Positions 53,603 through 63,366 of a DNA stretch of 64,000 nucleotides are shown here, one piece after another (position 1 is the first letter of the stretch; each line of letters starts with the position of its first letter). The translations under genes were made by a program, and so were the position numbers. Source of the DNA: Inhella sp. (lineage in GTDB: Bacteria > Pseudomonadota > Gammaproteobacteria > Burkholderiales > Burkholderiaceae_C); contig NZ_JAPZSY010000025.1 of NCBI RefSeq assembly GCF_027532025.1, forward strand, positions 31,204-95,203, in the 5' to 3' direction. Below the pieces are notes generated by a model. That model ran no database searches. It had not been told where the DNA came from and saw only the letters and a program-made list of their open reading frames with translations.

Positions 53603-53947
53603 TCACCCCCGGGTTGACGCGTCCGTCGGTGCACCATCCCCCAACCAGCGCCGACCTTGGGCCAGCGCTGCGCGCAGCAAGGGCCAATCGACCGCGTCTC
53701 GCCCCCGGCGCAGCCACAGGTGCTGCTCCGCCGGCCAACGCCAGCCCCACCGGCTGGCGTCCCCGCGCCACCGTGCTCGCAACCACAGGGCCGAGCCAAA
53801 GTCAGCGACCACATCCAGCCCCAACAGCGGCAAGGCATCGGCCCCGGGGTTGGTCGGCAGCAACGCCCAGGCCTCCCCGTCAAAACAAAGCGCCTGCCAG
53901 CGCCGGGTCTGCACAGGGCAGCTCAGCGCAGGCAGGCGGCGGGTCAT
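53603..53947 (-). CDS. Hypothetical protein, possible YgfX/CptA-like C-terminal part
   Basis: A 114-residue frame located 15 nt after fabF. It has no membrane helix. Segments such as LLGLDVVADFGSALWLRARW and WLRRGRDAVDWPLLRAAL resemble the soluble C-terminal half of the small YgfX-like proteins found between fabF and rpoE in Betaproteobacteria. The two N-terminal helices of YgfX are missing. It may be a real small gene or a shortened relic. No strong ribosome site is visible. This is a low-certainty call based largely on position. Confidence 0.5.
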   Translation of the reverse strand: MTRRLPALSCPVQTRRWQALCFDGEAWALLPTNPGADALPLLGLDVVADFGSALWLRARWRGDASRWGWRWPAEQHLWLRRGRDAVDWPLLRAALAQGRRWLGDGAPTDASTRG

Positions 53948-53962
53948 GCCCAGCGGCGGATG

Positions 53963-55210
53963 TCAGCCGAACCGCTTGAACAGCAGGGTGCCGTTCGTGC
54001 CGCCGAAGCCAAAGTTGTTCTTGGCGGCCACGTCGATGCGCATCTCACGCGCCTGGTTGGCGCAATAGTCCAGATCGCAGTCGGGATCGGGATCGTCCAG
54101 GTTGATCGTCGGCGGCGCGATCTGGTCGCGCAGGGCCAGCACGGTGAAGACCGACTCGATGCCGCCCGCACCACCCAGCAGGTGGCCGGTCATGGACTTG
54201 GTCGAGCTGATGACCAGGGACTTGGCGTGATCGCCGAACGCCTTCTTGACGGCATTGGTCTCGTTGACATCGCCCAGCGGCGTCGACGTGCCGTGCGCAT
54301 TCAGGTACTGCACCGCATCGGCGTTCAAGCCGGCATCGCGCAAGGCGGCCAGCATCGAACGCTTGGGGCCGTCCACGTTGGGCGCGGTCATGTGGAAGGC
54401 GTCGGCCCCCATGCCAAAGCCCACCAACTCGGCGTAAATCTTGGCCCCTCGCGCCTGAGCGTGCTCCAGGCTTTCCAGCACCAACACACCCGCCCCCTCA
54501 CCCAGCACGAAGCCGTCTCGACCCTTGTCCCAGGGCCGAGACGCGGTTTCCGGGCTGTCGTTGCGGGTCGAGAGCGCGCGCGCCGCGGCAAAGCCCCCAA
54601 TGCCCAGGGGCGACACGGTGGACTCCGCGCCGCCGGCCACCATCACATCGGCGTCGCCCATCTGGATGAGGCGCGCAGCCAGGCCAATGCAGTGCAGGCC
54701 GGTGGTGCAGGCCGTCACGACCGACAGGTTGGGCCCTTGGTAGCCGAGGCGAATCGACAACTGACCCGAGATCATGTTGATGATCGAAGCCGGCACGAAG
54801 AAGGGCGACACGCGCCGCGGCCCCTTGGCCACCAGCTCGGCGTGGGTTTCTTCGATCAGAGGCAAGCCACCGATGCCCGAACCCACCATGCAGCCGATGC
54901 GCTCGGCCTGGGCTTCGCTCAACTGCTCGCCCTGCGGCAAGCCGGCGTCGGCCACCGCCTGCAGCCCGGCGGCCATGCCGTAATGGATGAAGGTGTCCAT
55001 GTGCCGGGCTTCTTTGGCCGGCATGTAGTCTTCCACGCGGAAGCCCTTGACCTCCCCCGCGAAGTGGCAAGCGAGGATGGAGGCATCGAACCGGGTGACT
55101 TTGGCGATGCCAGAGCGGCCCGCCAGGATGTTGGCCCAGCCCTCGGCCACGGTGTTGCCCACCGGGGAGACGAGGCCCAAGCCGGTGACGACGACGCGAC
55201 GACGGGTCAT
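53963..55210 (-). CDS. fabF: Beta-ketoacyl-ACP synthase II (FabF)
   Basis: FabF elongates acyl-ACP with malonyl-ACP. The 415-residue thiolase-fold enzyme has the nucleophile Cys in [14 protein letters not shown], His in [13 protein letters not shown], and the second His in [12 protein letters not shown] with its preceding Lys. It follows acpP after a 101-nt gap that contains a strong inverted repeat, so its level may be set apart from acpP. Confidence 0.97.
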   Translation of the reverse strand: MTRRRVVVTGLGLVSPVGNTVAEGWANILAGRSGIAKVTRFDASILACHFAGEVKGFRVEDYMPAKEARHMDTFIHYGMAAGLQAVADAGLPQGEQLSEAQAERIGCMVGSGIGGLPLIEETHAELVAKGPRRVSPFFVPASIINMISGQLSIRLGYQGPNLSVVTACTTGLHCIGLAARLIQMGDADVMVAGGAESTVSPLGIGGFAAARALSTRNDSPETASRPWDKGRDGFVLGEGAGVLVLESLEHAQARGAKIYAELVGFGMGADAFHMTAPNVDGPKRSMLAALRDAGLNADAVQYLNAHGTSTPLGDVNETNAVKKAFGDHAKSLVISSTKSMTGHLLGGAGGIESVFTVLALRDQIAPPTINLDDPDPDCDLDYCANQAREMRIDVAAKNNFGFGGTNGTLLFKRFG

Positions 55211-55275
55211 GCAGAACTCTCAGCAAGTCCAGGGACGCCGAGCCGCATCGGGCTTCGGCCCCTGCCACAAACAAC

Positions 55276-55298
55276 AACGCGCCCAGGCCGGGCGCGTT
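55276..55298 (-). terminator. Hairpin between acpP and fabF
   Basis: A perfect 9-bp stem, AACGCGCCC/GGGCGCGTT, with a 5-nt loop is followed by GTTGTTTG on the minus strand. It is a leaky terminator candidate that would yield abundant short acpP mRNA with partial read-through to fabF. Confidence 0.6.
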
Positions 55299-55311
55299 CG
55301 GGGCCTGGTGC

Positions 55312-55596
<285 letters not shown>

Positions 55597-55642
55597 CGGG
55601 CTTTAGGGCGGCACCCCTAAAACTGGGGGCGCCGGGTGACAG

Positions 55643-56374
55643 TCAGCACATGTACATGCCGCCGTTGACGTGCAATTCGCTGCCGGTGACATAGCCACCG
55701 TTCGGGCTGGCCAGGAAGGCCACCGCCTCGGCCACTTCACGGGCTTCGCCCAGGCGACCCAGGGGAATCTGGGCCATCAGCGCAGCCTGCTGTGCTTCAG
55801 GCAGCACCGCCGTCATGTCGGTGGCGATGAAGCCAGGGGCCACGCAGTTCACGGTGATGCCTCGGCTGCCCACCTCGCGCGCCAGGGCGCGGCTCATGCC
55901 AGCCAGCCCAGCCTTGGCCGCGGCGTAGTTGGCTTGGCCGGCGTTGCCGGACGCCCCCACCACCGAGGTGATGCTGACGATGCGACCGCTGCGCTGTTTC
56001 ATCATGGGCTTGAGAGCCAAACGACAAAGACGGAACACTGCCTTGAGGTTGGTGTCCAGCACCGCGTCCCAGTCCTCGTCCTTCAGGCGCAGGGCCAGGG
56101 TGTCGCGGGTTATGCCGGCGTTGTTGACCAGCACGTGCAAGCCGCCGCGCTCGGTCACGATCTGGTTGACGAGGGCCTCGCTGGCGGCGGCGTCGGTGAC
56201 GTTCAGCACCACGCCCTGACCCCGATCGCCCAGGGCCGCCTGGATCTTGGCGGCGCCTTCGGCGCTGGTGGCGGTGCCGATCACGAAATGGCCGGCTTCC
56301 GCCAGCCGGGCGGCGATGGCAGCGCCGATGCCGCGGGTGGCCCCGGTGACGAGGGCGATGGTGGGGGTGCTCAT
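55643..56374 (-). CDS. fabG: 3-oxoacyl-ACP reductase FabG
   Basis: FabG is the NADPH-dependent short-chain reductase of fatty-acid elongation. The 243-residue enzyme has the cofactor loop TGATRGIGAAIA, NNAG in VLVNNAGITRD, and catalytic Ser-Tyr-Lys in SITSVVGASGNAGQANYAAAKAG. I chose ATG 56374, which has GGAG 7 nt upstream and overlaps the fabD stop (ATGA). Confidence 0.97.
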   Translation of the reverse strand: MSTPTIALVTGATRGIGAAIAARLAEAGHFVIGTATSAEGAAKIQAALGDRGQGVVLNVTDAAASEALVNQIVTERGGLHVLVNNAGITRDTLALRLKDEDWDAVLDTNLKAVFRLCRLALKPMMKQRSGRIVSITSVVGASGNAGQANYAAAKAGLAGMSRALAREVGSRGITVNCVAPGFIATDMTAVLPEAQQAALMAQIPLGRLGEAREVAEAVAFLASPNGGYVTGSELHVNGGMYMC

Positions 56375-57321
56375 GCGGAGGCTCCAATCAGGGCGCGGGC
56401 TTCGGTCAGGCTCGCAGGGTCGAACACGGTGGTGCTGACGAGGTTGGCGTCGATGCGCTTGACCATGCCGGCCAGCACCTTGCCTGGGCCGCACTCGATG
56501 ACATGCGTCAACCCGCGACCGGCCAGGGCCTGCACCAGCTCGACCCAGCGCACCGGCTGGTAGGCCTGGCGGACCAAGGCGTCGCGCAGGGCCTCGGGCG
56601 CATCGACCACGGCCACATCGACGTTGTTGATGACGGGGAACTGCAGCGGCTGGAACGCCAGTTCGGCCAGCGCGACCTTCAGGCGTTCGGCCGCGGGCTT
56701 CATCAGGCTGCTGTGGAAGGGCGCCGACACGGGCAGCGGCAGCGCGCGCTTGGCGCCAGCGGCCTTCAGCACCTCCATGCCCTTTTCGACGCCCGCCTTC
56801 GAGCCCGCGATGACGGTTTGCTTGGGGTCGTTGAAGTTCACCGCCTCGACGACCTCACCACTCTCGGCACGGGCCTGGGCGCAACCGGCCTTCACCGCCT
56901 CGCCGTCCAGGCCCAGGATGGCAGCCATGCCCCCCAGCCCCACGGGCACGGCTTCCTGCATGGCCTGGGCGCGCAAGCGCACCAGCGGCAGGGCTTGGGC
57001 CAGGGTCAAGGCGCCAGCTGCCACCAGGGCGCTGTACTCACCCAAGGAATGGCCCGCGGCGACGGCCGGCGTCAGGCCGGTCTCCTGCAACCAAGCGCGG
57101 TAGCAGGCGATGCCGGCCGTCAACATCACCGGCTGGGTGTTGGTGGTCAGGTCGAGTTGTTCTTTGGGGCCCGCGTGAATCAGCGCGGCCATGTCCTGCC
57201 CCAGCGCATCGCTGGCTTCTTGGAGGGTGGCGCGCACCGCCGGGTGATCGCCCCAAGCGTCGAGCATGCCCACGGCCTGGGAGCCCTGGCCAGGAAAAAC
57301 GAAAGCAAACGGAGTGGTCAT
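56371..57321 (-). CDS. fabD: Malonyl-CoA:ACP transacylase FabD
   Basis: FabD loads malonate onto AcpP. The 316-residue enzyme starts with FVFPGQGSQAVGML, has the nucleophile Ser in AAGHSLGEYSALVAA and a late His in SAPFHSSLM. ATG 57321 was chosen; a TTG lies directly before it. It is 9 nt downstream of fabH. Confidence 0.97.
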   Translation of the reverse strand: MTTPFAFVFPGQGSQAVGMLDAWGDHPAVRATLQEASDALGQDMAALIHAGPKEQLDLTTNTQPVMLTAGIACYRAWLQETGLTPAVAAGHSLGEYSALVAAGALTLAQALPLVRLRAQAMQEAVPVGLGGMAAILGLDGEAVKAGCAQARAESGEVVEAVNFNDPKQTVIAGSKAGVEKGMEVLKAAGAKRALPLPVSAPFHSSLMKPAAERLKVALAELAFQPLQFPVINNVDVAVVDAPEALRDALVRQAYQPVRWVELVQALAGRGLTHVIECGPGKVLAGMVKRIDANLVSTTVFDPASLTEARALIGASA

Positions 57322-57330
57322 CAACAGTCC

Positions 57331-58287
57331 TCAGTAAACGACGAGGGCGGCACCCCAGGTGAAACCGCCGCCCACGCCTTCCAGCATCAGGGTTTGGCCG
57401 CGCTGCACCTGGCCGGCGCGCACGGCGTGGTCCAGCGCCAGCGGCACCGAGGCCGCCGAGGTGTTGCCGTGCTCGTGCACGGTCACCACCATGCGCTCGT
57501 CGGGCAAACCCAACTTCTTGGCGGTGCCTTTCATGATGCGCAGATTGGCCTGGTGGGGGATCAACCAGTCGATGGCATCGGCCGTGCGACCGGCCTTTTC
57601 CAGCACCTCGTGCGCCGCCTTCTCCAAGGCCCCCACCGCCAGCTTGAACACCGCCTGGCCGTCCATGTGCACGTAGTCGCCCTGGGGCACGCACAACACG
57701 CCGGCTTGGCGTCCATCGGCATGCAGGGCGGTGGCCAAGATGCCAGGCTCGTCCGATGCGCCCAGCACCACGGCACCGGCGCCATCGCCGAACAGCACGC
57801 AAGTCGTGCGGTCTTTGAAATCCAGCAGGCGCGAAAACACCTCGGCCCCCACCACCAGCGCCCGGCGGGCGCTGCCGGCACGGATCATGGCGTCGGCCAC
57901 GCCCAAGGCGTACAGGAAGCCCGAGCAAACGGCCTGCACGTCAAACGCCGCGCAACCGTGCACGCCCAGCTTGGCCTGCAACAAAGCCGCCGTGGAGGGG
58001 AAGGTCATGTCGGGCGTGGTGGTGGCCACGACGATGAGATCGATGTCCTCGGCCGCGATGCCCGCGGCCGCCAGTGCCGCCTGAGCGGCGGGCAGGGCCA
58101 GGTCAGAACTGCACTGCCCCTCGGCAGCAAAGTGGCGGGCCTGAATGCCGGTCCGCTCTTGGATCCAAGCGTCCGAGGTCTCCACGCCATGGGCCGCCAG
58201 TTGGGCAGCCAAGTCGGCGTTGGACACCCGGCGTTCGGGCAAGTAACTGCCCGTGCCGAGGATGCGCGAGTACGCAGGCAAGCTCAT
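57331..58287 (-). CDS. fabH: Beta-ketoacyl-ACP synthase III (FabH)
   Basis: FabH starts each fatty-acid chain by condensing acetyl-CoA with malonyl-ACP. The 318-residue enzyme carries Cys in [14 protein letters not shown], His in [10 protein letters not shown] and Asn in [12 protein letters not shown]. Its start overlaps the plsX stop (ATGA). The order plsX-fabH-fabD-fabG matches the classic cluster. Confidence 0.97.
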   Translation of the reverse strand: MSLPAYSRILGTGSYLPERRVSNADLAAQLAAHGVETSDAWIQERTGIQARHFAAEGQCSSDLALPAAQAALAAAGIAAEDIDLIVVATTTPDMTFPSTAALLQAKLGVHGCAAFDVQAVCSGFLYALGVADAMIRAGSARRALVVGAEVFSRLLDFKDRTTCVLFGDGAGAVVLGASDEPGILATALHADGRQAGVLCVPQGDYVHMDGQAVFKLAVGALEKAAHEVLEKAGRTADAIDWLIPHQANLRIMKGTAKKLGLPDERMVVTVHEHGNTSAASVPLALDHAVRAGQVQRGQTLMLEGVGGGFTWGAALVVY

Positions 58288-59351
58288 TCAGACGTCTCCG
58301 CAGCCGGCGCACCGGCCTGCAAGGTAGCGGCCACGCGGTCGTGCACGCGGTCCAACAATTGGTGGCGGGCTGCCTCGTAGGCGCGCTCGAGCGCGCGCTC
58401 GAAGGCGAAGGCATCGGCCGAGCCATGGCTCTTGAACACCAGGCCGCGCAAGCCCAACAGGGCCGCACCGTTGAAGCGACGGTGGTCCATCGAGGCTTGG
58501 AATCGGTTCAACACGGGCAGCGCCAACAGTGCCGACAGCTTGGACAGCCAAGACGCCGTGAACTCCGCCTTCAGCTTGCCCTTGACCATGCTGCCCAGGC
58601 CTTCGGCCGTCTTGAGCAGCACATTGCCGACGAAACCGTCGCACACCACCACGTCGGTGGTGCCCTTGAAGATGTCGTTGCCTTCGACGTTGCCGTGAAA
58701 ACGGATCTGGCCGGCGGCATCGGCCGCGCGCAGCCAGTCGCCCGCGCGCTTGATGACCTCGCTGCCCTTGATGACCTCTTCGCCCACGTTGAGCAGGCCC
58801 ACCGTGGGGGCTTCGTTCTCCGTCACGGCCGTGACCAGGGCGCTGCCCATCACCGCAAACTGAAGCAGGTGCTCGGGTCCGCAGTCGACGTTGGCACCCA
58901 AGTCCAGCACGGTGGTGAAGCCACCGGTCTGGTTGGGCAGCGACGCCGCGATGGCGGGGCGGTCGATGCCCTCCATGGTCTTCAGCACGTAGCGGGCCAG
59001 TGCCATCAAAGCGCCGGTGTTCCCGGCCGACACGCAAGCATCGGCACGCAGTGGGGCATCGCCTTGCGCCTTCAGCAGCCCGATGGCCACGCGCATGGAC
59101 GAGTCCTTCTTCTTGCGCAGGGCCACCTCGACGGGGTCGTGCATGGCCACCACCTCGGTGGCTGCCACCACCTCGGTGCGCGGCCAAGCCTTGGCAGGCG
59201 CCAGCGCGTCCGGCTGCCCCACCAGCAACAAGGCCGCGTCGGGGTGCCGCCGCAAAAAGGCTTCGCAGGCCGGCAGGGTGATGCGCACACCGTGGTCGCC
59301 ACCCATGGCATCCACAGCCAATCGCACCCGAGGCAAGACAGGCAAGGTCAT
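58284..59351 (-). CDS. plsX: Phosphate acyltransferase PlsX
   Basis: PlsX converts acyl-ACP to acyl-phosphate, feeding PlsY in phospholipid synthesis. The 355-residue protein has [12 protein letters not shown] at its start, [33 protein letters not shown] and [20 protein letters not shown] 59351 is preferred over ATG 59369 on N-terminal similarity. A hairpin at 59368-59400 lies between it and rpmF. Confidence 0.96.
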   Translation of the reverse strand: MTLPVLPRVRLAVDAMGGDHGVRITLPACEAFLRRHPDAALLLVGQPDALAPAKAWPRTEVVAATEVVAMHDPVEVALRKKKDSSMRVAIGLLKAQGDAPLRADACVSAGNTGALMALARYVLKTMEGIDRPAIAASLPNQTGGFTTVLDLGANVDCGPEHLLQFAVMGSALVTAVTENEAPTVGLLNVGEEVIKGSEVIKRAGDWLRAADAAGQIRFHGNVEGNDIFKGTTDVVVCDGFVGNVLLKTAEGLGSMVKGKLKAEFTASWLSKLSALLALPVLNRFQASMDHRRFNGAALLGLRGLVFKSHGSADAFAFERALERAYEAARHQLLDRVHDRVAATLQAGAPAAETSE

Positions 59352-59367
59352 CGCAGGCTCAAGCAGC

Positions 59368-59400
59368 AAAGCCCGAGGCTGCAGCGCAGCGCCGGGCTTT
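59368..59400 (-). terminator. Hairpin between rpmF and plsX
   Basis: An 8-bp inverted repeat, AAAGCCCG/CGGGCTTT, has a 17-nt loop that can itself pair. Only a short T-run follows on the minus strand, so termination would be partial. Confidence 0.45.
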
Positions 59401-59460
59401 GGAGTGTTTGGCAGTCAGGGTTTGGAACACGCCAACGCGTGGTTCCGTGACCCAGTCCGA

Positions 59461-59646
59461 TCAGGCAGCGTCGGCCTTGGTCTTCAGCACCTTGCGGCCA
59501 CGGTAGAAGCCGTTGGGGCTGATGTGGTGGCGCAGATGCACTTCACCGGTGGTCGGCTCGATGGCGGTGCCCGGGTTGGTCAGGGCGTTGTGCGAGCGGT
59601 GCATGCCGCGCTTGGACGGCGACTTCTTGTTTTGTTGAACGGCCAT
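59461..59646 (-). CDS. rpmF: 50S ribosomal protein L32
   Basis: The 61-residue basic protein starts [20 protein letters not shown], the L32 signature. [20 protein letters not shown] follows near the end. The metal-binding Cys pairs found in some L32 proteins are absent, which makes this the C- (zinc-free) type. The yceD-rpmF-plsX-fab order is widely conserved and links ribosome and membrane synthesis. Confidence 0.97.
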   Translation of the reverse strand: MAVQQNKKSPSKRGMHRSHNALTNPGTAIEPTTGEVHLRHHISPNGFYRGRKVLKTKADAA

Positions 59647-59797
59647 GGTCGGCTCCAGGTCGGTGAGGGTGGGTGGCGCGGCTGGCGCCATCGCTGTCGA
59701 TGTCAGCCCACCACACCATCGCGCCAACCCCTCCAAACCCACATCGAGGCAGCGCTCAGGCTGCGGTGGCAAAGGGCTAACGCCGGAAAAGCCCGCG

Positions 59798-59827
59798 ATT
59801 CTAGTGCAAAGGTGCGAGCTCGATCAA
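59798..59827 (-). promoter_or_regulatory. Sigma70-type promoter for rpmF-plsX-fab
   Basis: On the minus strand TTGATC (59827-59822) and TAGAAT (59803-59798) are spaced by 18 nt, with a CGCGGG discriminator. It overlaps the yceD stop and would start transcription about 145 nt before rpmF. Confidence 0.55.
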
Positions 59828-60393
59828 GTCGAGCCGGTGCCGGGTGCTTTGTCCTTCAGCGCCTGCAGCACGGCGAACGGGTTGGGGCGCTCTGAGACCT
59901 CTTCGATCGCCGGCGCATCCGACACCGGTAGCGGCTGGGGGCAGGCGTCGTGCAAGGGCACGATGGGCGAAGCCAGCAGCAGCTCGTCCTCCACCCACTC
60001 CTGGACGTCGAAACGGCGGCTGAGCACCAGCACATCGTCCTCGCTCTCGGCATCCAACTCGGCGGCCTGCGCTTCGTCGCGCACGAAGCGGAAAGGCCGG
60101 TCGATGTCGAGTTCGATCGACACCGGCTGCAAGCAGCGCTGACACGTGGGACGCACCTGGGCCTGCACTTGCAGGTTCAGCCACACCTCCGACTCGCTGC
60201 CCAACACGGATCGCAGGTGGCCGCTGACGCGCCAGCGCACCGGATCCCAAGACGCGACAGGCGCCTCGGGCGCCCCCGATTCCGCCAAGCGAGCCAACGC
60301 GCTGGCCGGCCACTCGCCAGCGAGTACGCCCTCCGCTTGGGCAAAAGCAGCCACATCCAGGCTGCGCGGCGACATGGAACGATCGGTGGCCAT
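59824..60393 (-). CDS. yceD: YceD family protein (DUF177)
   Basis: A 189-residue protein needed for normal 23S rRNA levels in E. coli and plants; its biochemistry is unclear. The conserved Cys pair is in VRPTCQRCLQPVSIEL, and the C-terminal family box is ERPNPFAVLQALK. ATG 60393 gives the usual length. It is divergent from maf across 49 nt. Confidence 0.92.
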   Translation of the reverse strand: MATDRSMSPRSLDVAAFAQAEGVLAGEWPASALARLAESGAPEAPVASWDPVRWRVSGHLRSVLGSESEVWLNLQVQAQVRPTCQRCLQPVSIELDIDRPFRFVRDEAQAAELDAESEDDVLVLSRRFDVQEWVEDELLLASPIVPLHDACPQPLPVSDAPAIEEVSERPNPFAVLQALKDKAPGTGST

Positions 60394-60442
60394 GCCCGGA
60401 GTGTAGGAAGGCCCACCGCCGGGGCGATGAAACAATCGCCCG

Positions 60443-61033
60443 ATGCCCGCCCAACCCTTGATCCTGGCCTCCACGTCCCGCTACCGCCGCGAGCTGCTCG
60501 ATCGCCTGCGCGTGCCCTTCGAAGTTGCCTCGCCCGCCGTCGACGAAACCCCAAACGATGGCGAAGGGCCGGCCGCCTTGGCCGAGCGCCTGGCGCTGGC
60601 CAAGGCCCAGGCGGTGGCACACCAGCACCCGCTGGCCTGGGTGATTGGCTCTGACCAAGTGGCCGACTTGGCGGGACGCCCCATTGGCAAACCCGGCCAC
60701 CACGCGGCGGCTGTGACCCAACTGCGGGCCATGCGGGGCCGCGCCATCGTGTTCCAAACCGCGGTGGCGGTCGTGGCCCCGGGCTTTGCGCAGGTGGCCC
60801 GTGTGCCGGTCACCGTGCGCTTTCGCGACATGAGCGACGACGAAATCGAACACTACCTGCGCCTGGAGCAGCCCTACGACTGTGCGGGCAGCGCCAAAAG
60901 CGAAGGCCTGGGCATCAGCCTGCTGGAAGCCATCGAGTCCGACGATCCGACCGCGCTCATCGGCCTGCCGCTGATCGCCACCAGCCGACTCTTGCGCGCC
61001 GCCGGCTACCCGCTGTGGCAAACCGCGCGATGA
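60443..61033 (+). CDS. Maf-family nucleoside triphosphate pyrophosphatase (YceF-like)
   Basis: Maf proteins hydrolyse modified or canonical nucleoside triphosphates; the YceF branch prefers 7-methyl-GTP. The 196-residue product has the N-terminal LILASTSRYRRELLDRL and the catalytic Asp in VIGSDQVADL. C-terminal SEGLGISLLEAIESDDPTAL is also conserved. The Q in GSDQ and its position next to yceD favour YceF. The stop overlaps the next start (ATGA). Confidence 0.93.
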   Translation: MPAQPLILASTSRYRRELLDRLRVPFEVASPAVDETPNDGEGPAALAERLALAKAQAVAHQHPLAWVIGSDQVADLAGRPIGKPGHHAAAVTQLRAMRGRAIVFQTAVAVVAPGFAQVARVPVTVRFRDMSDDEIEHYLRLEQPYDCAGSAKSEGLGISLLEAIESDDPTALIGLPLIATSRLLRAAGYPLWQTAR

Positions 61034-61794
61034 GCCGCCCTCGCCTGCTGCTGGTGCCAGCGCCGTTGGACTTCGGCCTGGATGCCAGCGCCCCGCTGGA
61101 CGAAGTGCTGCCGAAACGCACGCTCCAGGAAGCCGCCGGCTTGCAGCACTGGGTGGTGGAAAACGCCAAGACGGCACGGGCCTTGCTCAAGCGGGTGGAC
61201 GCGGTGATCCCCCTGGCCCTGCCTCTGCAGCAACTGGCCATCGTCGAGCTGCCTCGCCCCCCCAAGGGGCAAGCCCGCACCAGCGTGGACCTGTCCCCTC
61301 TCATGAGCCCGTTGCGCGCCGGGCACGACCTGGGCTTGCTCAGCGAAGCTGGCCTGCCCGCCGTGGCCGACCCGGGCGCCGCGCTGGTAGCCGCCGCGCA
61401 TCGCGCGGGCTTTGCGGTTCACGGTCTGCCGGGCAGCTCCAGCATCGTGCAGGCCTTGGCCGCCAGCGGCTTGAATGGCCAGTCGTTCGCCTTCCACGGC
61501 TATGCCCCCACCGAGTCGACCGCACGCCTGCAGCGCTTGCGCGAGTGGGAAGCCCAATCGCGCAAACTGCAGCAAACGCAGGTGCTGATCGAAACCCCGT
61601 ACCGCAACCCAGCGCTGTTGCAAGCCCTCGTGCAGGCTTTGCAACCGAGCACGGTGTTGGCGGTGAGCCGGGCGTTGACCACCCCGCAAGAGTGGACGCG
61701 CAGCGCCACCGTGGCGCAGTGGCGTCAACAGCCCAGCGAACTGCCGACCGATCAGCCGGCGATGTTTTCCTGGCTGGCTGCGGCTTCGGGCTGA
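61030..61794 (+). CDS. SAM-dependent methyltransferase, RsmI-like
   Basis: A 254-residue tetrapyrrole-methylase-fold protein related to RsmI (16S rRNA C1402 2'-O-methyltransferase). RsmI-like boxes are GLLSEAGLPAVADPGAALV, VHGLPGSSSIVQALAASGL and IETPYRNPALLQAL. It is shorter than true RsmI, so the substrate may differ. The last 43 nt overlap the 3' end of the convergent rhlE gene. Confidence 0.85.
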   Translation: MSRPRLLLVPAPLDFGLDASAPLDEVLPKRTLQEAAGLQHWVVENAKTARALLKRVDAVIPLALPLQQLAIVELPRPPKGQARTSVDLSPLMSPLRAGHDLGLLSEAGLPAVADPGAALVAAAHRAGFAVHGLPGSSSIVQALAASGLNGQSFAFHGYAPTESTARLQRLREWEAQSRKLQQTQVLIETPYRNPALLQALVQALQPSTVLAVSRALTTPQEWTRSATVAQWRQQPSELPTDQPAMFSWLAAASG

Positions 61795-63329
61795 AGCGAA
61801 GCGGGCAACGGTTCGGCCACGCGCTTCGGCCCGAACAAGGCCGCGGTCTGGCGCTTGGGCTTGATGTACTTCGACGGCCCCGAGGGCTTCAGCGATTTGG
61901 CCGCCGCCTGCTCCCAAGCGGGCGGCTCGCCGGCGTGGGCCGGTGGCTCGTAAGGGCGGTCGAAGAACGGGTCGGCCGGGCCGCGCCGCGTGCCGGCCGC
62001 CGAGCCCCAACTCCGTTCGCCACGCTCGCCACGTTCGGCCCTTTCGCTTCGTTCCCCGCGGTCGCTGCGTTCCGTGCGCTCGCGGCGCGGCGCTTCCCCG
62101 GCCTCGTCCGCGTCGCGGCGGGGCCGGCGCGGCCGCTCGTCGTCGCCCACCAGGCCCGCCGACACCGGCTCCAAGTCCATCTTGCGCTTGATCAGCTTCT
62201 CGATGTCGGCCACCAAGCGCGCGTCGCTGGGCGACACAAAGGTGATGGCCACACCCGACGCGCCCGCACGACCGGTGCGACCGATGCGGTGCACGTAATC
62301 CTCGGCGTTGAACGGCACGTCAAAGTTGAACACCAGCGGCAATTCGGCGATGTCCAAGCCACGGCCTGCCACGTCGGTGGCGATCAACAGGTCCACCTCG
62401 CCCGCCTTGAAGGCCGCCAAGGTCTTCAGGCGCTCGTCCTGGCTCTTGTCGCCGTGCAGCGCACTGGCTTTGATGCCCTCGCGCTCCAGCGCACGGCTCA
62501 GGCGTGCGGCGCCGAGCTTGCTGTTCATGAACACGATGGCCTGCGTGCTGCCCCGCTCGCGCCACAGCTGCAACAGCAGCGCGCGCTTCTTGTCATCGCC
62601 CACGGCGTAAAAGCGCTGCTCCACGGTGCTGGCCGTGGCGTTGGGGCGCGCCACCTCCACCAGCTCGGGGCTTTGCAAGTAGCTGGACGCCAAGCGCTTG
62701 ATCTCGGGCGAGAAAGTGGCCGAGAACAGCAGCGTCTGGCGGGTTTTGGGCAAGTAGCTGAGGATGCGCTGCAAGTCCGGCAAGAAGCCGATGTCCAGCA
62801 TGCGGTCGGCCTCATCGAGCACCACGTACTCGACCTGGTGCAACGCGCAGTTTTTGCCTTCGATGTGATCCAGCAAGCGACCCGGCGTGGCAATCAACAC
62901 CTCCACGCCCGCCTTCAACTGCGCGGCTTGGGGCTTGATGTCCACCCCGCCGAACACACAGGCCACGCGCAGGTTGGTGTGCTTGGCATAGGCCAACACG
63001 TTCTGCGCCACCTGGTCGGCCAGCTCTCGCGTGGGCGCCAGCACCACGGCCCGCACCGGGTGACGGGCTGGCGACATGCTGGCGTTTTCGTGTTTCAGCA
63101 TGCGCTGCAGCAGCGGGATCGAAAACGCCGCCGTCTTGCCCGTCCCCGTCTGCGCCGCCCCCATCACATCCTTGCCCGCCAACACGATCGGGATCGCCTT
63201 GGCCTGGATGGGCGTCATCGCCGTGTAGCCAGAGTCGGCCACGGCGCGGAGCAGTTTGGGGTCGAGCGGGAGGGTGTCGAAGCGCGGCGCGGGGGCGGCG
63301 CTGTCAGCCGGCGGGGAAACGTCAATCAT
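61752..63329 (-). CDS. rhlE: DEAD-box RNA helicase RhlE
   Basis: A 525-residue ATP-dependent RNA helicase. Motifs in order are Q (MTPIQAKAIP), I (AAQTGTGKTAAF), Ia (PTRELADQV), II (DEAD), III (SATF) and VI (HRIGRTGRAG). After about residue 385 the tail is basic and disordered, with an ERTERSDRGERSERAER-type repeat much like the tail of RNase E. RhlE associates with degradosomes in several bacteria. I chose ATG 63329 on the conserved N-terminus. Confidence 0.95.
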   Translation of the reverse strand: MIDVSPPADSAAPAPRFDTLPLDPKLLRAVADSGYTAMTPIQAKAIPIVLAGKDVMGAAQTGTGKTAAFSIPLLQRMLKHENASMSPARHPVRAVVLAPTRELADQVAQNVLAYAKHTNLRVACVFGGVDIKPQAAQLKAGVEVLIATPGRLLDHIEGKNCALHQVEYVVLDEADRMLDIGFLPDLQRILSYLPKTRQTLLFSATFSPEIKRLASSYLQSPELVEVARPNATASTVEQRFYAVGDDKKRALLLQLWRERGSTQAIVFMNSKLGAARLSRALEREGIKASALHGDKSQDERLKTLAAFKAGEVDLLIATDVAGRGLDIAELPLVFNFDVPFNAEDYVHRIGRTGRAGASGVAITFVSPSDARLVADIEKLIKRKMDLEPVSAGLVGDDERPRRPRRDADEAGEAPRRERTERSDRGERSERAERGERGERSWGSAAGTRRGPADPFFDRPYEPPAHAGEPPAWEQAAAKSLKPSGPSKYIKPKRQTAALFGPKRVAEPLPASLQPEAAASQENIAG

Positions 63330-63366
63330 GGTGCCATTGTCGCCTCTGCCCTGAGCACAGCCCGAC

